Shown: piece after piece, positions 26,306 to 35,594 of the stretch
Layout of the letters: every line of letters starts with the position of its first letter
How positions within the stretch are numbered: position 1 is the stretch's first letter
Virus record (IMG/VR): IMGVR_UViG_3300042400_001938
Span: 1 to 46,686 of that record
DNA: 46,686 nucleotides
Strand: one strand, 5' to 3'
Source of the DNA: a virus
Notes under the pieces: generated by a model
What the model was told of the DNA's origin: nothing
Seen by the model: the letters and a program-made list of their open reading frames with translations, nothing else
Databases searched by the model: none
Program-made: the position numbers and the translations under genes

Positions 26306-26914
26306 TTAACCTGCTATAGCGAGCGACCACCTATTGGTCATATTAAATGAAACAACCATCTTTGCGCCAGGCATAACTTCCACATAATCATTAGGCACGA
26401 CTTTATTAGCGGCTGCAAAAACTAACTTAGCATTAGTGTTGTTATTAACGATTATATTAAGAAATACCTCAGGCCAAATTAATGTTACTTCTGGCTGATT
26501 AACTTCCTCAAATCTTAAGTATCCTAAAACTCCTAAATATTCATAAATCTTGTCTTCTGATCCAAGCTTCACCAATAACTCATCATAAACATTGTACTCA
26601 ACACCGGGACTGGTAATAATCAGCGTTTTAATCAGTCCTTGATTAAATGTCTGAACATCGGGCGTAGTTCCTGTTACTACCTTAGGATCAACTTTAAATG
26701 GCGGCACTTTTCCTTGTGGGTTAGGTTTGTCTGCAAATCTTTTATGTACACGTAATCCTGTAGACACTAAACCACTACCCCTATACTCCATCTGTACAAC
26801 AGTATCTTCCATTCTGCACACATGACCTGAATAGTCGCATGTTGTGATAGGTACGGATTTATCTCCAAAAAACCTCACCAAACCTAAAGAAGCACCTCGA
26901 CCAAACCTAGCCAT
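26306..26914 (-). CDS. Structural protein next to the adaptor
   Basis: 202 residues. The N-terminal region has a CDYSGHVCRMED pair of cysteines followed by GLRVHKRFADKPNPQGK, a layout I associate with small podovirus proteins encoded beside the head-tail adaptor. The C-terminal half is beta-rich (VTLIWPEVFLNIIVNNNTN). Its start overlaps the adaptor stop by 1 bp. It may be a connector-associated protein; the family is not certain. Confidence 0.55.
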   Translation of the reverse strand: MARFGRGASLGLVRFFGDKSVPITTCDYSGHVCRMEDTVVQMEYRGSGLVSTGLRVHKRFADKPNPQGKVPPFKVDPKVVTGTTPDVQTFNQGLIKTLIITSPGVEYNVYDELLVKLGSEDKIYEYLGVLGYLRFEEVNQPEVTLIWPEVFLNIIVNNNTNAKLVFAAANKVVPNDYVEVMPGAKMVVSFNMTNRWSLAIAG

Positions 26915-28053
26915 TATGCAAAACCTCGTTTAGGCTCTAAAGTTAATGGATACATTGAGTAGTTAGATTTAAATGCGTTAGCTAAAGCTTGTTCCGCCAT
27001 TGGTCCTGTAATCTGCATAGCTTCTGGTTTAAATTTCTGAGCTAACCTAAAGGCTAACCCACTTATTAACGCTTCAATAAAGGCCTTAGGAACATCAAAA
27101 GTTTGCACTAAATCAACTACATCCGCAGGGAAACAATTACACGAATACATGACATTCGTAGCAATCGCATTATCATCCGTAAACTGCGGAGTAGTAAGCC
27201 CTGGTACAGGATACAGAATCATTTTAGGCGGCATGCCTGCATCGAACACATAGCTAGAGGTTGTACCAAGTGTGTTTTTACTCGAAGTGTTCATCCAATC
27301 AGAAAACGATATTGCTCCCAAAACACGGTCCGCTGACCCCACAAAAGAATTAACAGTTGTAGTATCTACTTTTTGGTAAGTGCCAACACCAAAGTATATT
27401 CCAGCAATACTTAAACTACCCGTAAGAAGACCTACACGATAGTGTTTTGCAATCAAAGGTTGTTCAACATAAATCCAAGTCAAAGGCTGAGTAGTGTATA
27501 CCTCAAAAGGCGTTTTATGCACAGGTATCCAGTTTACACCATCGTTGCTATACTCAACACTTAAAGAAGCTGTACTTTGTGTATTTGCCGCTGGAACAAT
27601 ACATATATAAGAAACTAACGAGGGTATGGTAAAGTTCCATCCGATCCAATCAGTATTGATTGATAATAAAACATTAACGCCCACTAAGTTTCTAAAAGAA
27701 AAAGCTATATCAAAATTACTAGCACCGTTTGCAACACTCCCGTCAGCTGACCCGTTACCTCTTGTCGCACTCATAACAGTAGTGGTTAACACATCTATAA
27801 CATTAAAAGTATTAGGACTTAATACATAGGTACTTTGATTCGGTACAAGATTAAATGTCTTACGTTTGCGTGTAAAATCTACCTCAAACTTCCCTAACCA
27901 TTCCACAAGCAAAGAATTCACGGAACGAAATGCAGAATCAGTCTTAATTGTATCTAACATTGACCCAGGCACTTGAATACGCTCAAACGCTTCCAGAAAG
28001 ATACTATCTACAGTCGAATCTGTTCCAAAAGCATATGAAGGCACAGAAGCCAT
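26914..28053 (-). CDS. Head-tail adaptor-like protein with beta-sandwich insertion
   Basis: 379 residues. The N-terminus (LLVEWLGKFEVDF, then LVPNQSTYVLSP) and C-terminus (FIEALISGLAFRLAQKF) match podovirus adaptor proteins that are usually near 200 residues. Between them, about residues 100-230, lies an extra beta-rich block with LSVEYSNDGVNWIPVHKTPF, a pattern typical of discoidin/F5-8 type carbohydrate-binding sandwiches. The insertion could face outward and bind a surface. Neighbours are structural genes with 1-2 bp spacing. The adaptor call is by recalled pattern; the insertion call is inference. Confidence 0.6.
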   Translation of the reverse strand: MASVPSYAFGTDSTVDSIFLEAFERIQVPGSMLDTIKTDSAFRSVNSLLVEWLGKFEVDFTRKRKTFNLVPNQSTYVLSPNTFNVIDVLTTTVMSATRGNGSADGSVANGASNFDIAFSFRNLVGVNVLLSINTDWIGWNFTIPSLVSYICIVPAANTQSTASLSVEYSNDGVNWIPVHKTPFEVYTTQPLTWIYVEQPLIAKHYRVGLLTGSLSIAGIYFGVGTYQKVDTTTVNSFVGSADRVLGAISFSDWMNTSSKNTLGTTSSYVFDAGMPPKMILYPVPGLTTPQFTDDNAIATNVMYSCNCFPADVVDLVQTFDVPKAFIEALISGLAFRLAQKFKPEAMQITGPMAEQALANAFKSNYSMYPLTLEPKRGFA

Positions 28054-28055
28054 TT

Positions 28056-28748
28056 TTAATAGCCTGATCCTTGTTGAAGCACTGCAAGGGTGTATATATC
28101 ACCAGGCAAACCATCTTGGTTTGACATATATACGAGAACAGAAGACACAATGCTATTTAATTCATAAGGTACATTTTGAACGAATGTATACGGGGCGTTA
28201 CCGGCGTTATTATCAAATCTAAATGCAAATAATGGCTGCGCAACTCTAGCGTTTGTAGCTAGGGGTGCACCAAAAAAATTTAACGTTCCAAATAAATTGT
28301 AGGTATTGCCAGCACCAAAATTACCTGCCGCAGTATTGAACGCTACAGTAGACTTACCAAGAATAATATTGGTGTCTATGCTTATAGGACCAACAATCGC
28401 CGCTCGTACTCTAGTACGAGGGCTATTTATAGTAATTGTAACATCTGCTGGTAAAATATTGGTAATAACTACATCGTCACAAAAAAAATTTTGAGTTATT
28501 ATTGGTTGATTATTAACTGGCACATTCTCGCTAACAACGGAATAAATGGTATCGTAAGCAACATAAGTAAAACCATACCCAGAAACCTTAATTTGAGGGT
28601 TGGTATTTACGTCAATTACTGAGGTCGCTTGTAAACAAATTTGACAAAAACCAACCCCTATATTTTTAAAATTAAAACTCTCACCTGGTTTTAAAATTTT
28701 TGTTATTGGGGCTTTCTCCAAATTAATCGTTGCTGTCTGTAATTTCAT
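28056..28748 (-). CDS. Beta-rich structural protein
   Basis: 230 residues, strand-rich with few charges (KPGESFNFKNIGVGFCQICL, DVVITNILPADVTITI). Such proteins near the capsid genes of podoviruses are often decoration or neck proteins. There is no enzyme motif or membrane segment. The family is unknown to me. Confidence 0.6.
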   Translation of the reverse strand: MKLQTATINLEKAPITKILKPGESFNFKNIGVGFCQICLQATSVIDVNTNPQIKVSGYGFTYVAYDTIYSVVSENVPVNNQPIITQNFFCDDVVITNILPADVTITINSPRTRVRAAIVGPISIDTNIILGKSTVAFNTAAGNFGAGNTYNLFGTLNFFGAPLATNARVAQPLFAFRFDNNAGNAPYTFVQNVPYELNSIVSSVLVYMSNQDGLPGDIYTLAVLQQGSGY

Positions 28749-28800
28749 ATGGCATTTGCTCCTAAATATTTACCCTCAGTCTACACTAAGGGTAATAATG

Positions 28801-29865
28801 TTATATCGCAGGATTACCCCAATACTGCTTCACGCCGTACTGAGTTTGCGGTGAAACTAACCACGCAGGAGCTGGAAGCGTTAACCATTTTTGATTAGCT
28901 ACCAACTCTTTGGAACCAAAAGAAGACTTATTAACTATCTGTTGACGCAAAAACTGATCAAATCCAGGACAGTAAGCTAGAACAGCAATAGGAGAATCCT
29001 CTGTTACAGCATTAGCCAGTTTGACTGTTCCTCTAACGTCCCCAGAAGTTCCAGTTGATTCTACAGGTATGTATATAACATCGCTATTGTCTTTGTTAAA
29101 AGCATCCTGTGCCTCAAAAGGTACCGTTCCCAGTGTAAAACCATTAGCAACATTGAGAGTAGGATTCACTGAAAAAGGTTGTGTCCAGGTGTAATAAGGC
29201 AAACCAAATGTAGTAGAAGAAGGAGAAAGAGTCAGTGCGCTACCTACATTTACACCTCCTTGGGAGTAAATACCTATTATCGCTTTAAAAGCCTTCTTTC
29301 CAGATGCAACAGCATTACCTGCTGTTGCAACTATTGTTTCCGCCATAGGCTGGTTGTACATATCTACTCCTAAAATATTAAAAGTAGAAGCTAATACGTC
29401 ACCAGCGTTAACGGTAGCAATATTCACAGTTCTAGGCCAGTCAAATACCCAAGCATTATAATTTTTATTTAAAATAGTTACGGTGTCTAAGGTGACTATT
29501 TGACCATCGATAAGATTAGCTACACCATTGCCATTACTCATGCCTACAGGAGTAAAACCTGCTGCTATATTTGCTAGCGTCGTTATTGTTGGATAGTTTG
29601 CTGCACCCTTAGCCACTATATAATAACTGTAAAGAGGAGCCAACAAAGCACCATATCCCATAACTGTTTGACAATCATCTAGCGGCGGACAGTTCTTCTG
29701 AGTATCTGGAACACCAGACAGACTAGTATTATCCGCTACTTCATTAGAAACAAAGCCAGGAAAAGTAGGTCCTACTCTTACTCCATCATCAAATTCAGAA
29801 CCACGAGGGTAACCATAACGACGAGTTGCTGCTGCCATCTCTGCTGTTGTATATGGTGCTGCCAT
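28801..29865 (-). CDS. Structural protein downstream of capsid gene
   Basis: 354 residues, Ala/Thr/Asn/Gly-rich, strand-rich, with two Cys in NCPPLDDC. It ends in a Trp-rich segment (KWLTLPAPAWLVSPQTQYGV). Its ATG overlaps the stop of the preceding gene. It is likely a capsid-associated or tail structural protein, judging by the operon position two genes after the major capsid protein. No recognised domain. Confidence 0.6.
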   Translation of the reverse strand: MAAPYTTAEMAAATRRYGYPRGSEFDDGVRVGPTFPGFVSNEVADNTSLSGVPDTQKNCPPLDDCQTVMGYGALLAPLYSYYIVAKGAANYPTITTLANIAAGFTPVGMSNGNGVANLIDGQIVTLDTVTILNKNYNAWVFDWPRTVNIATVNAGDVLASTFNILGVDMYNQPMAETIVATAGNAVASGKKAFKAIIGIYSQGGVNVGSALTLSPSSTTFGLPYYTWTQPFSVNPTLNVANGFTLGTVPFEAQDAFNKDNSDVIYIPVESTGTSGDVRGTVKLANAVTEDSPIAVLAYCPGFDQFLRQQIVNKSSFGSKELVANQKWLTLPAPAWLVSPQTQYGVKQYWGNPAI

Positions 29866-30419
29866 TAGTAACCTCCAAAATTTACTTGATTAAAATTACC
29901 AGCAGCTCCAAAACCTGCATGTGCTGGCGTAATATGGCTATGTGTTTGTGCATTTAAATATGAACTACGCTGAGCCTCAGCTTGTTGCCTGAATGCTTCT
30001 TGCTCCGCAATGTGATCTTCTTTTAAACGTTTCATTAAAATCTGACCACCTTTACGAACATAATCCGCTTTATCATCATCACCATTAACGTTGAAATAAC
30101 GTTGTGCTAATGACGGATGCTCTGAACGCTTAACAGGCCACCAACCTTTTTCAACTGCTACATCTACCGTGTTCTGAAGTATTTCCGCACCTGATGAATA
30201 AGCAATAAACCCGTATTGATGCTCAGGATCACTTGCAGTCACTGCTTCTGGCACGTTAAATCTTGAGCCAGTAGCAACATTTAAAGGTGAACGTGTCGAT
30301 TCACGTGGATCATTCCTTTTAGTGCGAACCCTATTGATACCTTTACGGGTGGCGTCAAAAGTAACGCCCTCCTTATCAACAACCGGCTCATCACTAATAA
30401 TTGATGGCATGTCTGTCAT
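29865..30419 (-). CDS. Small capsid-operon protein
   Basis: 184 residues from the ATG that overlaps the capsid stop (TAATG), giving MTDMPSIISDEPVVDKEG; the longer frame would start inside the capsid gene and is less likely. It is polar and has a helical C-terminal part (LKEDHIAEQEAFRQQAEAQR) and a Gly/Asn-rich tail. AAYSSGAEILQNTVDVAVEK may be an ordered block. The role is unknown; it could be a capsid-associated or head-completion protein. Confidence 0.65.
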   Translation of the reverse strand: MTDMPSIISDEPVVDKEGVTFDATRKGINRVRTKRNDPRESTRSPLNVATGSRFNVPEAVTASDPEHQYGFIAYSSGAEILQNTVDVAVEKGWWPVKRSEHPSLAQRYFNVNGDDDKADYVRKGGQILMKRLKEDHIAEQEAFRQQAEAQRSSYLNAQTHSHITPAHAGFGAAGNFNQVNFGGY

Positions 30420-31330
30420 TACGCAGCTCCCATTACACCAAAAGTAGAACGCCAATCAGAGTAACCAAAGCAATAACGCTCAACACCACGAACAGTGGTA
30501 ACATCAGAAAGGTTATCCACAGAATAACGAACGTCCAAAAGATTACGCTGAATAAATTTAAGACCAGTATCACACTCATTCAAAATAAACCAGTTGTATG
30601 GGTTAGTTAAGTAAGGGTTAACAATTACACCGCCAGGAATCAATCGATCGTGTTTAACAACGTTGATGTCATTGTTTGCAGTACCAACACGACCAGTTGA
30701 ATTTAAAACACGAGACACCTGGAAAGCCAAACTTGGTGGTACCAAAAGTTTTTTTACTTTCACATCGATGTTCAAACCAGCTAAGTTCTTCCACAAACGA
30801 GTGATTGTGATAGCTTCTTCCAAGGCTGCTTCATTGAAACCTACAGGGTTCGCAAAAGTGTTCTGTTGCGGAGCACCTATAGAAATCGGGTGATCTAGTG
30901 AACAAAGAGGCTTCCCGTCACCACCTGTAGACATTGCATTAAATGCATTGTTAAAGAGCTGCATCGCATTAGCGTTACGAGCCGCACGTAAAGAGGTGCG
31001 TAGTTGACCTGAGAAATCACCAAATTCCTTATCGTAAAGGTTGTCTTCAATAGCAGAACGGCTGATCTGAAAACCATAACCCCACCACTGTGGTGTGTAA
31101 GTTGTCACATAACCTTGTCTCATATCACCAAGAGCTACAGGAGCACCATCTTGTTTGATCTGAGCCATGCCAAGACCTTGAGTTTCAATGTCCTGCTCAT
31201 AAGCACGTTCTGATTTTACAGTTTTATAAACATCTTTGAACAGTTCAGGCAATACATCGTAGTTACTAAATACTGCTTGTAAACCCTTTTGTAAGAAGTT
31301 GGGTATATTACTTCGAGTAATTAATGCCAT
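30419..31330 (-). CDS. Major capsid protein (HK97-fold, Mu-type)
   Basis: 303 residues. Hallmarks of the Mu-like capsid group are present: YEQDIETQGLGMAQIKQDGA near residue 45, the amphipathic FQISRSAIEDNLYDKEFGD, 'GKPLCSLDHP' near residue 145, and a C-terminal LRR-free domain with LIPGGVIVNPYLTNPYNWFI. It makes the icosahedral shell after scaffold-guided assembly. There is no N-terminal delta domain or protease gene nearby, which fits use of the separate scaffold-like protein. It is flanked by structural genes at 1-3 bp spacing in the operon behind the strong promoter. Confidence 0.85.
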   Translation of the reverse strand: MALITRSNIPNFLQKGLQAVFSNYDVLPELFKDVYKTVKSERAYEQDIETQGLGMAQIKQDGAPVALGDMRQGYVTTYTPQWWGYGFQISRSAIEDNLYDKEFGDFSGQLRTSLRAARNANAMQLFNNAFNAMSTGGDGKPLCSLDHPISIGAPQQNTFANPVGFNEAALEEAITITRLWKNLAGLNIDVKVKKLLVPPSLAFQVSRVLNSTGRVGTANNDINVVKHDRLIPGGVIVNPYLTNPYNWFILNECDTGLKFIQRNLLDVRYSVDNLSDVTTVRGVERYCFGYSDWRSTFGVMGAA

Positions 31331-31332
31331 GA

Positions 31333-32190
31333 TTATCTACCTTCTTTCTTTAATTGATCTTTCATCATCAAATTAAGTGCTTTTTTAATTTCAGCTACTT
31401 CTTTTGCGATGTCTGCATTTGTATCTCTTAGTGCATGAACCTGCATTTGTGAAGCATTTAATTTCACTTCAACTACAGGGTAAGGATCAGTTGGACGCAT
31501 AACTCCGTTGCTTAAAACCCACTCACCTGTGTTTAACTCCTTGCTCGGAGAATAACGCAACATATACAAGTTAACACCAGTTAACGCTCCTGCATCAAAA
31601 GGTGCTATCGCACTCATTGTAGAAAGACCCTGGAAGGTAGACCCAACGTTTGCTTGTCCTTGAATGTTAGAGAACCTAACACCATAAGTATTGAAAGGAA
31701 TAAACATACCAGCAACAAGAACCGCAGCAGGTGCTACAACCGGTCCGGGTAGTGCTGGTCTATCCGCGTTAAGTAATGTTTGATCACCAGATGCTTGTAT
31801 GTTGTATACCATATTAGGATCCACAATAACTTGCGCTAGAGCTGGCATACCATCTTTAGTTATAGTGCCACCCGGCCAATATGGAGTTCCTGTGTTAGGA
31901 ATTGGTGTCATAGCAGTACTTGCAGGGAATACCTGAGACTGACCATAACCAAGACCAAAAGAGCAGCTAACAAAAACACCAAATCCTACGTTCGGTGTGG
32001 TTGTATAGTTAGCTACGTCATTTACTGACCGTATAGTTCCTGTAGCAAGGTTGACCGCAACTAAGTCGCCACTCGCAATGTTAGTCGCATAACCGCTTGG
32101 AATTAAATAATTATCAATTTGCCCACTTGGGGTCGCATTACTAAAGCTACTAGTTAATTGCAAACCACGTGGAGCGAAAGTATATGCCAT
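31333..32190 (-). CDS. Capsid-operon structural protein, first gene
   Basis: 285 residues, beta-rich for ~240 residues, with Gly/Pro/Thr-rich loops and a C-terminal helix (DIAKEVAEIKKALNLMMKDQ) that may form a coiled coil. It is the first gene behind the strong minus-strand promoter and directly precedes the capsid gene, a place often used by decoration or head-fibre proteins. An AAAAGG run lies 6 bases before the ATG. The exact role is inferred. Confidence 0.7.
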   Translation of the reverse strand: MAYTFAPRGLQLTSSFSNATPSGQIDNYLIPSGYATNIASGDLVAVNLATGTIRSVNDVANYTTTPNVGFGVFVSCSFGLGYGQSQVFPASTAMTPIPNTGTPYWPGGTITKDGMPALAQVIVDPNMVYNIQASGDQTLLNADRPALPGPVVAPAAVLVAGMFIPFNTYGVRFSNIQGQANVGSTFQGLSTMSAIAPFDAGALTGVNLYMLRYSPSKELNTGEWVLSNGVMRPTDPYPVVEVKLNASQMQVHALRDTNADIAKEVAEIKKALNLMMKDQLKKEGR

Positions 32191-32387
32191 AAAGCACCTT
32201 TTCTCTTTAATAGTTAATAATAAATGTTGTGAACTTTATTTCGCATCCCAAAGGAAGGTTCATCACACTAGAGGTTCTACTCATGTGACACAGGATAGTA
32301 TATTTAACCTGACACTATCTCCGCCAGTTGCTTCCATTATTCTATCCCACAAGCTCGGGAGTGGTACTGTCGCCACCTCGACTGTTG
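32191..32387 (-). other. Long 5' leader of the capsid operon
   Basis: About 197 bases separate the expected transcription start from the first ATG, with no ORF. The leader contains the perfect hairpin GATAGT...ACTATC with a 14-base loop, and an AAAAGG site near its end. It may hold post-transcriptional control, but no known riboswitch is recognised. On the plus strand the same stretch precedes the portal gene. Confidence 0.5.
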
Positions 32388-32393
32388 CCTTCA

Positions 32394-32422
32394 ATTATAT
32401 GATAATGCAATTACTCAATCAA
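32394..32422 (-). promoter_or_regulatory. Near-consensus sigma-70 promoter for the capsid operon
   Basis: On the minus strand TTGATT (32422-32417) is followed after exactly 17 bases by TATAAT (32399-32394). It lies upstream of the first capsid-operon gene with a long leader between. It overlaps the upstream region of the divergent portal gene. Confidence 0.8.
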
Positions 32423-32435
32423 TATTAAAAAATTC

Positions 32436-34994
32436 ATGGACGAGACTCTTCAAATGATGCCCCAAATACAAGGCCAACCTATTAATCCTAATCAACCAAT
32501 GATGCCTCCACAACCAGGGCAACCCCAACAGCCTATGCAACTACAGTATAACCCTGACGGTAGTGTTTTAGTTTTCACTAACCAAGTTCCTGAAGAGCCT
32601 GAACCACAACAAGATGATAACTTGGCCTTCATGCTCAAAGAAGAACAGCTTTACTCTATTGGCACATATTTTAAAGCTGCAATCGAAGCTGATAAAGACA
32701 CAATGCAAGACTTTAGCTCAAACCTGGCCGCTACTATAAAACTCTTAGGTATTAATGCGTCGGCAAATAGCGATATTGATGTAGATTCTTTTGCTGAACG
32801 CTATAAGTCTGTCTACTCCCCCGCCTTAGCAGAAACCCTTTGGGAGTTTACAGCAACAGTTATGAACTCCATATTCCCAACCAAAGATCCTGTTACGTGC
32901 ACAGTTCTTGGACAAACATCCGATGATATGGACAATGCTGCAACACGTAAAGCGGAGTTCTTTAACTCATACCTACGTTACAAAGACGAAGGTTTTTACA
33001 AAGAACTTCGCCGTAGCGTCATTTGGTCAATAATCGCCGGATCTATCTATGTAAAGGTTTACATAGACCCGATCTTTAATAGACCAACTATGAAAATGAT
33101 TCAGCCTGAAGATTTCATCTTAAACCAAGAGGCTAGCACTCATCACAATGCTTTACGTAAAACTCAAGTACACAGAATGTCTGCACAAGAGTTTAAAGTA
33201 AAGATGAAGAAGAAAGAGTTTAAGAACATTGACTTTAAGCCCACTAACATTGCTGATGATGAAGACTCTAACAATCCAGTTGCTGAGATCACTAACGAAA
33301 TTAATAGCTTAAATAACACGTATTACAACTCAGAATACAATGAACCTTATTACAAAATATACGAATGCCATGCTCTTTATCATCTTAAAGGCGACCCATT
33401 AGCTCGCAACTTTGACGATATCCCTTTGCCATATATCTTTCTTATTAACGCCGATAATGGAAGAGTCTTAAGTATCAAACGTAACTGGTCTGCGAGCGAC
33501 CCTCTAAAGCAGAAACAAGAATATTATGCCAATTTCTCATTTTTGCCATCACTTAAAGGCGAGGGATATGGTTTAGTACAAACATCAGGAGCGTTAGCAT
33601 CTACTGCAACCGATATCCTAAGACAACTACTTGTAGCAGGATCATATGCTTCTTACCCCGCAGGATTCGTACAGGACCAAAGACTGGAAGCGTCTAATGT
33701 TAATCCAGCACCCGGGCAGTTTATGCCTGTTCGTAGTGGCCCCGTTCCTTTATCTCAGGCCATATTCCCTTTACCTTTTAAAGAGCCCTCCCCAACGCTG
33801 TTTGAGCTAAAAAACCAACTGGAAGACTCTATTCGCAAACCTGCAGCGATCTTAAGCGCATCCGCTATGCAACAGGGTGCAAACACTCCCGCAATCACTA
33901 CATTGGTGCAACTCGATCAAACACAAAAGGTTTCAAGTTTTATTCTTCAAAACTACCATCAGTCGTTTTGTGAAGTTCTTGGTATGTTTAATAACCGTTT
34001 CTATGAATGGTTACCCTCAACCATGCCTTATCCGTTTAAAGTTGCTGGTCAAGATATGGTCATCATGAAACAGGATTTTAACCCAACAATCGCCGTTAAA
34101 CCTTCAATAAATCCAGAGCTACAAAGTGGCCCACAAAGAATGCTTCGTGCTCAGCTTTTATTACAAACAGCTATGGCCGCACCACAACTACACAACTTAT
34201 ACAACGTGCAAAAGTATTTCTATAAAAATATGAACATCTCCGACGACGATATAACTAATCTTATGTCCCCCGATCCGACACAACCACCCCCACCACCTCC
34301 TATGCTAGATCCAGTATCAGAAAACCAAAGAATGACCATAGGCCAACCAGTCAAAGCTTATCTGCAGCAAGACCACATGTCACATATGGCAGTGCATCAA
34401 CAGCTACTTGGTCAAATGACACAGCAACAAGATCCTTCAGTAGGCGCAATCCAATCTCATATCCACGAACATATGGCTATGCAAATGCAAGTTGAGTTTA
34501 CCCAACAAACTGGTATTCAAATTCCTGAAGATCCAATACAACTACCCCCTGAAGCACAACAACAAATAGCTATTGCAGCAGCCGAGATAGCCAAGCAACA
34601 ACAACAAAATCAACAGCAACAACCTAACCCCGATGTTATGAACGCCCAAGCTGCTATGATGGTGGCTGAAGCAGAACAACAGATGGTTGGTGTAAAGTCT
34701 CAACAAGCTCAATTAGAAGCTCAAGTAAAGCAGCAACAACTAATGCTGGATGAGAAAAAACTAGAGCTGGAATACCTTAAACTACAAGCAGACAAAGAAA
34801 ACAAACAACAAAAACTAGAGCTAGATACGCTAGCATCAAGCAAAAAAGTTGAATCTGAAGCTGCTAAAAACGAGGCACAAACACACAAGCTTGACCTAGA
34901 AACACGGAAAATTGGTATGGATATATTTGAACGCTCTCAAAATATCGCCACACAAATGCAACAAAAAGTTGACAGAACTGCTGATAACATTTAG
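32436..34994 (+). CDS. P22-like portal protein
   Basis: 852 residues. The head is Gln/Pro-rich (~50 residues). The core, ~60-620, fits a P22-type portal: FAERYKSVYSPALAETLWEF, IIAGSIYVKVYIDPIFNRP, IQPEDFILNQEA, YGLVQTSGALASTATDILRQ and QGANTPAITTLVQLDQTQKV. The C-terminal ~230 residues are Gln-rich and coiled-coil, like the barrel that extends into P22 heads. It forms the dodecameric DNA gate. It is the only head gene on the plus strand, opposite to terminase and capsid. No clear Shine-Dalgarno sequence precedes the ATG. Length is above the ~725 of P22, mainly from the Q-rich ends. Confidence 0.85.
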   Translation: MDETLQMMPQIQGQPINPNQPMMPPQPGQPQQPMQLQYNPDGSVLVFTNQVPEEPEPQQDDNLAFMLKEEQLYSIGTYFKAAIEADKDTMQDFSSNLAATIKLLGINASANSDIDVDSFAERYKSVYSPALAETLWEFTATVMNSIFPTKDPVTCTVLGQTSDDMDNAATRKAEFFNSYLRYKDEGFYKELRRSVIWSIIAGSIYVKVYIDPIFNRPTMKMIQPEDFILNQEASTHHNALRKTQVHRMSAQEFKVKMKKKEFKNIDFKPTNIADDEDSNNPVAEITNEINSLNNTYYNSEYNEPYYKIYECHALYHLKGDPLARNFDDIPLPYIFLINADNGRVLSIKRNWSASDPLKQKQEYYANFSFLPSLKGEGYGLVQTSGALASTATDILRQLLVAGSYASYPAGFVQDQRLEASNVNPAPGQFMPVRSGPVPLSQAIFPLPFKEPSPTLFELKNQLEDSIRKPAAILSASAMQQGANTPAITTLVQLDQTQKVSSFILQNYHQSFCEVLGMFNNRFYEWLPSTMPYPFKVAGQDMVIMKQDFNPTIAVKPSINPELQSGPQRMLRAQLLLQTAMAAPQLHNLYNVQKYFYKNMNISDDDITNLMSPDPTQPPPPPPMLDPVSENQRMTIGQPVKAYLQQDHMSHMAVHQQLLGQMTQQQDPSVGAIQSHIHEHMAMQMQVEFTQQTGIQIPEDPIQLPPEAQQQIAIAAAEIAKQQQQNQQQQPNPDVMNAQAAMMVAEAEQQMVGVKSQQAQLEAQVKQQQLMLDEKKLELEYLKLQADKENKQQKLELDTLASSKKVESEAAKNEAQTHKLDLETRKIGMDIFERSQNIATQMQQKVDRTADNI

Positions 34995-34996
34995 TA

Positions 34997-35047
34997 TTAA
35001 CCGACATTTAAAGTCCTTTCTGTTTAAAAATCCCTAGATTCGGTTAA
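34997..35047. terminator. Long-loop dyad between convergent genes, possible terminator
   Basis: TTAACCGA and its complement TCGGTTAA are 8-bp arms with a 35-base loop, located right after the portal stop and before a convergent gene. It lacks the G/C-rich stem and U-run of a normal intrinsic terminator, so it may be a regulatory dyad instead. Confidence 0.3.
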
Positions 35048-35086
35048 GACCATCTGGGGGTTTGAGTGATTTAGCGGTTTAGCAAT

Positions 35087-35368
35087 TTATCGTTTGCTTT
35101 CAAAATACTTTTCAAACAAGTGTTCCCATTTAGCGTCCATAACTTTGAGGCTGGCGTCTAGTTTTTCATCCATTTTTTGGAGTCTCTCCTCCATTTTCTC
35201 AAAACGCTGATCGGTAATTATTTTGTCCTGTCGGTACCATTCCTCCGCACGCCTGACATCCTGGCAATGTTCATAATGCAATATCCAGGTAAAACCAATA
35301 ATTGTGAGAGCTAAACCAATAAATGTAGCTCTATCACCCCAACCAAGTCTTGCAAGATTTCTGTCCAT
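35087..35368 (-). CDS. One-TM coiled-coil microprotein, paralogue 1
   Basis: 93 residues. A membrane helix at ~14-30 (ATFIGLALTIIGFTWIL) is followed by a coiled coil (RFEKMEERLQKMDEKLDASL) ending DAKWEHLFEKYF. It shares the layout and the terminal [DE]-x-[KR]-W-x-x-LF motif with the 77- and 85-residue genes nearby. Holin, spanin-like, exclusion or anchoring roles are possible; none is proven. GGAAACAGAAGA-like purine sequence precedes the start. Confidence 0.65.
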   Translation of the reverse strand: MDRNLARLGWGDRATFIGLALTIIGFTWILHYEHCQDVRRAEEWYRQDKIITDQRFEKMEERLQKMDEKLDASLKVMDAKWEHLFEKYFESKR

Positions 35369-35392
35369 GTCTTCTGTTTCCTGTTTTCGAAG

Positions 35393-35587
35393 TTAATATT
35401 TTTGAAGATACAGACGCTTTAAACAAGACCTAATGTCATCAACGATATCTTTTTGTTTTTTTTCTATTTGTCCAATTGAATACTCAGAAAAACCAGCACT
35501 TTTTAAACTATCGTTTAACAAAAGAAAGTATGCATCAGCCTCTTTAACTAACTTTTCTGCTCTTTGCTCAAAATCTTCTGTTAGCAT
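35393..35587 (-). CDS. Small helical protein
   Basis: 64 residues from MLTEDFEQRAEKLVKEADAY. A start 25 codons upstream would overlap the next gene by 68 bp, so the inner ATG is preferred. It is all-helical and charged, with no membrane segment. It sits among small coiled-coil and membrane genes. Function unknown. Confidence 0.5.
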   Translation of the reverse strand: MLTEDFEQRAEKLVKEADAYFLLLNDSLKSAGFSEYSIGQIEKKQKDIVDDIRSCLKRLYLQKY

Positions 35588-35594
35588 ACTTAAT

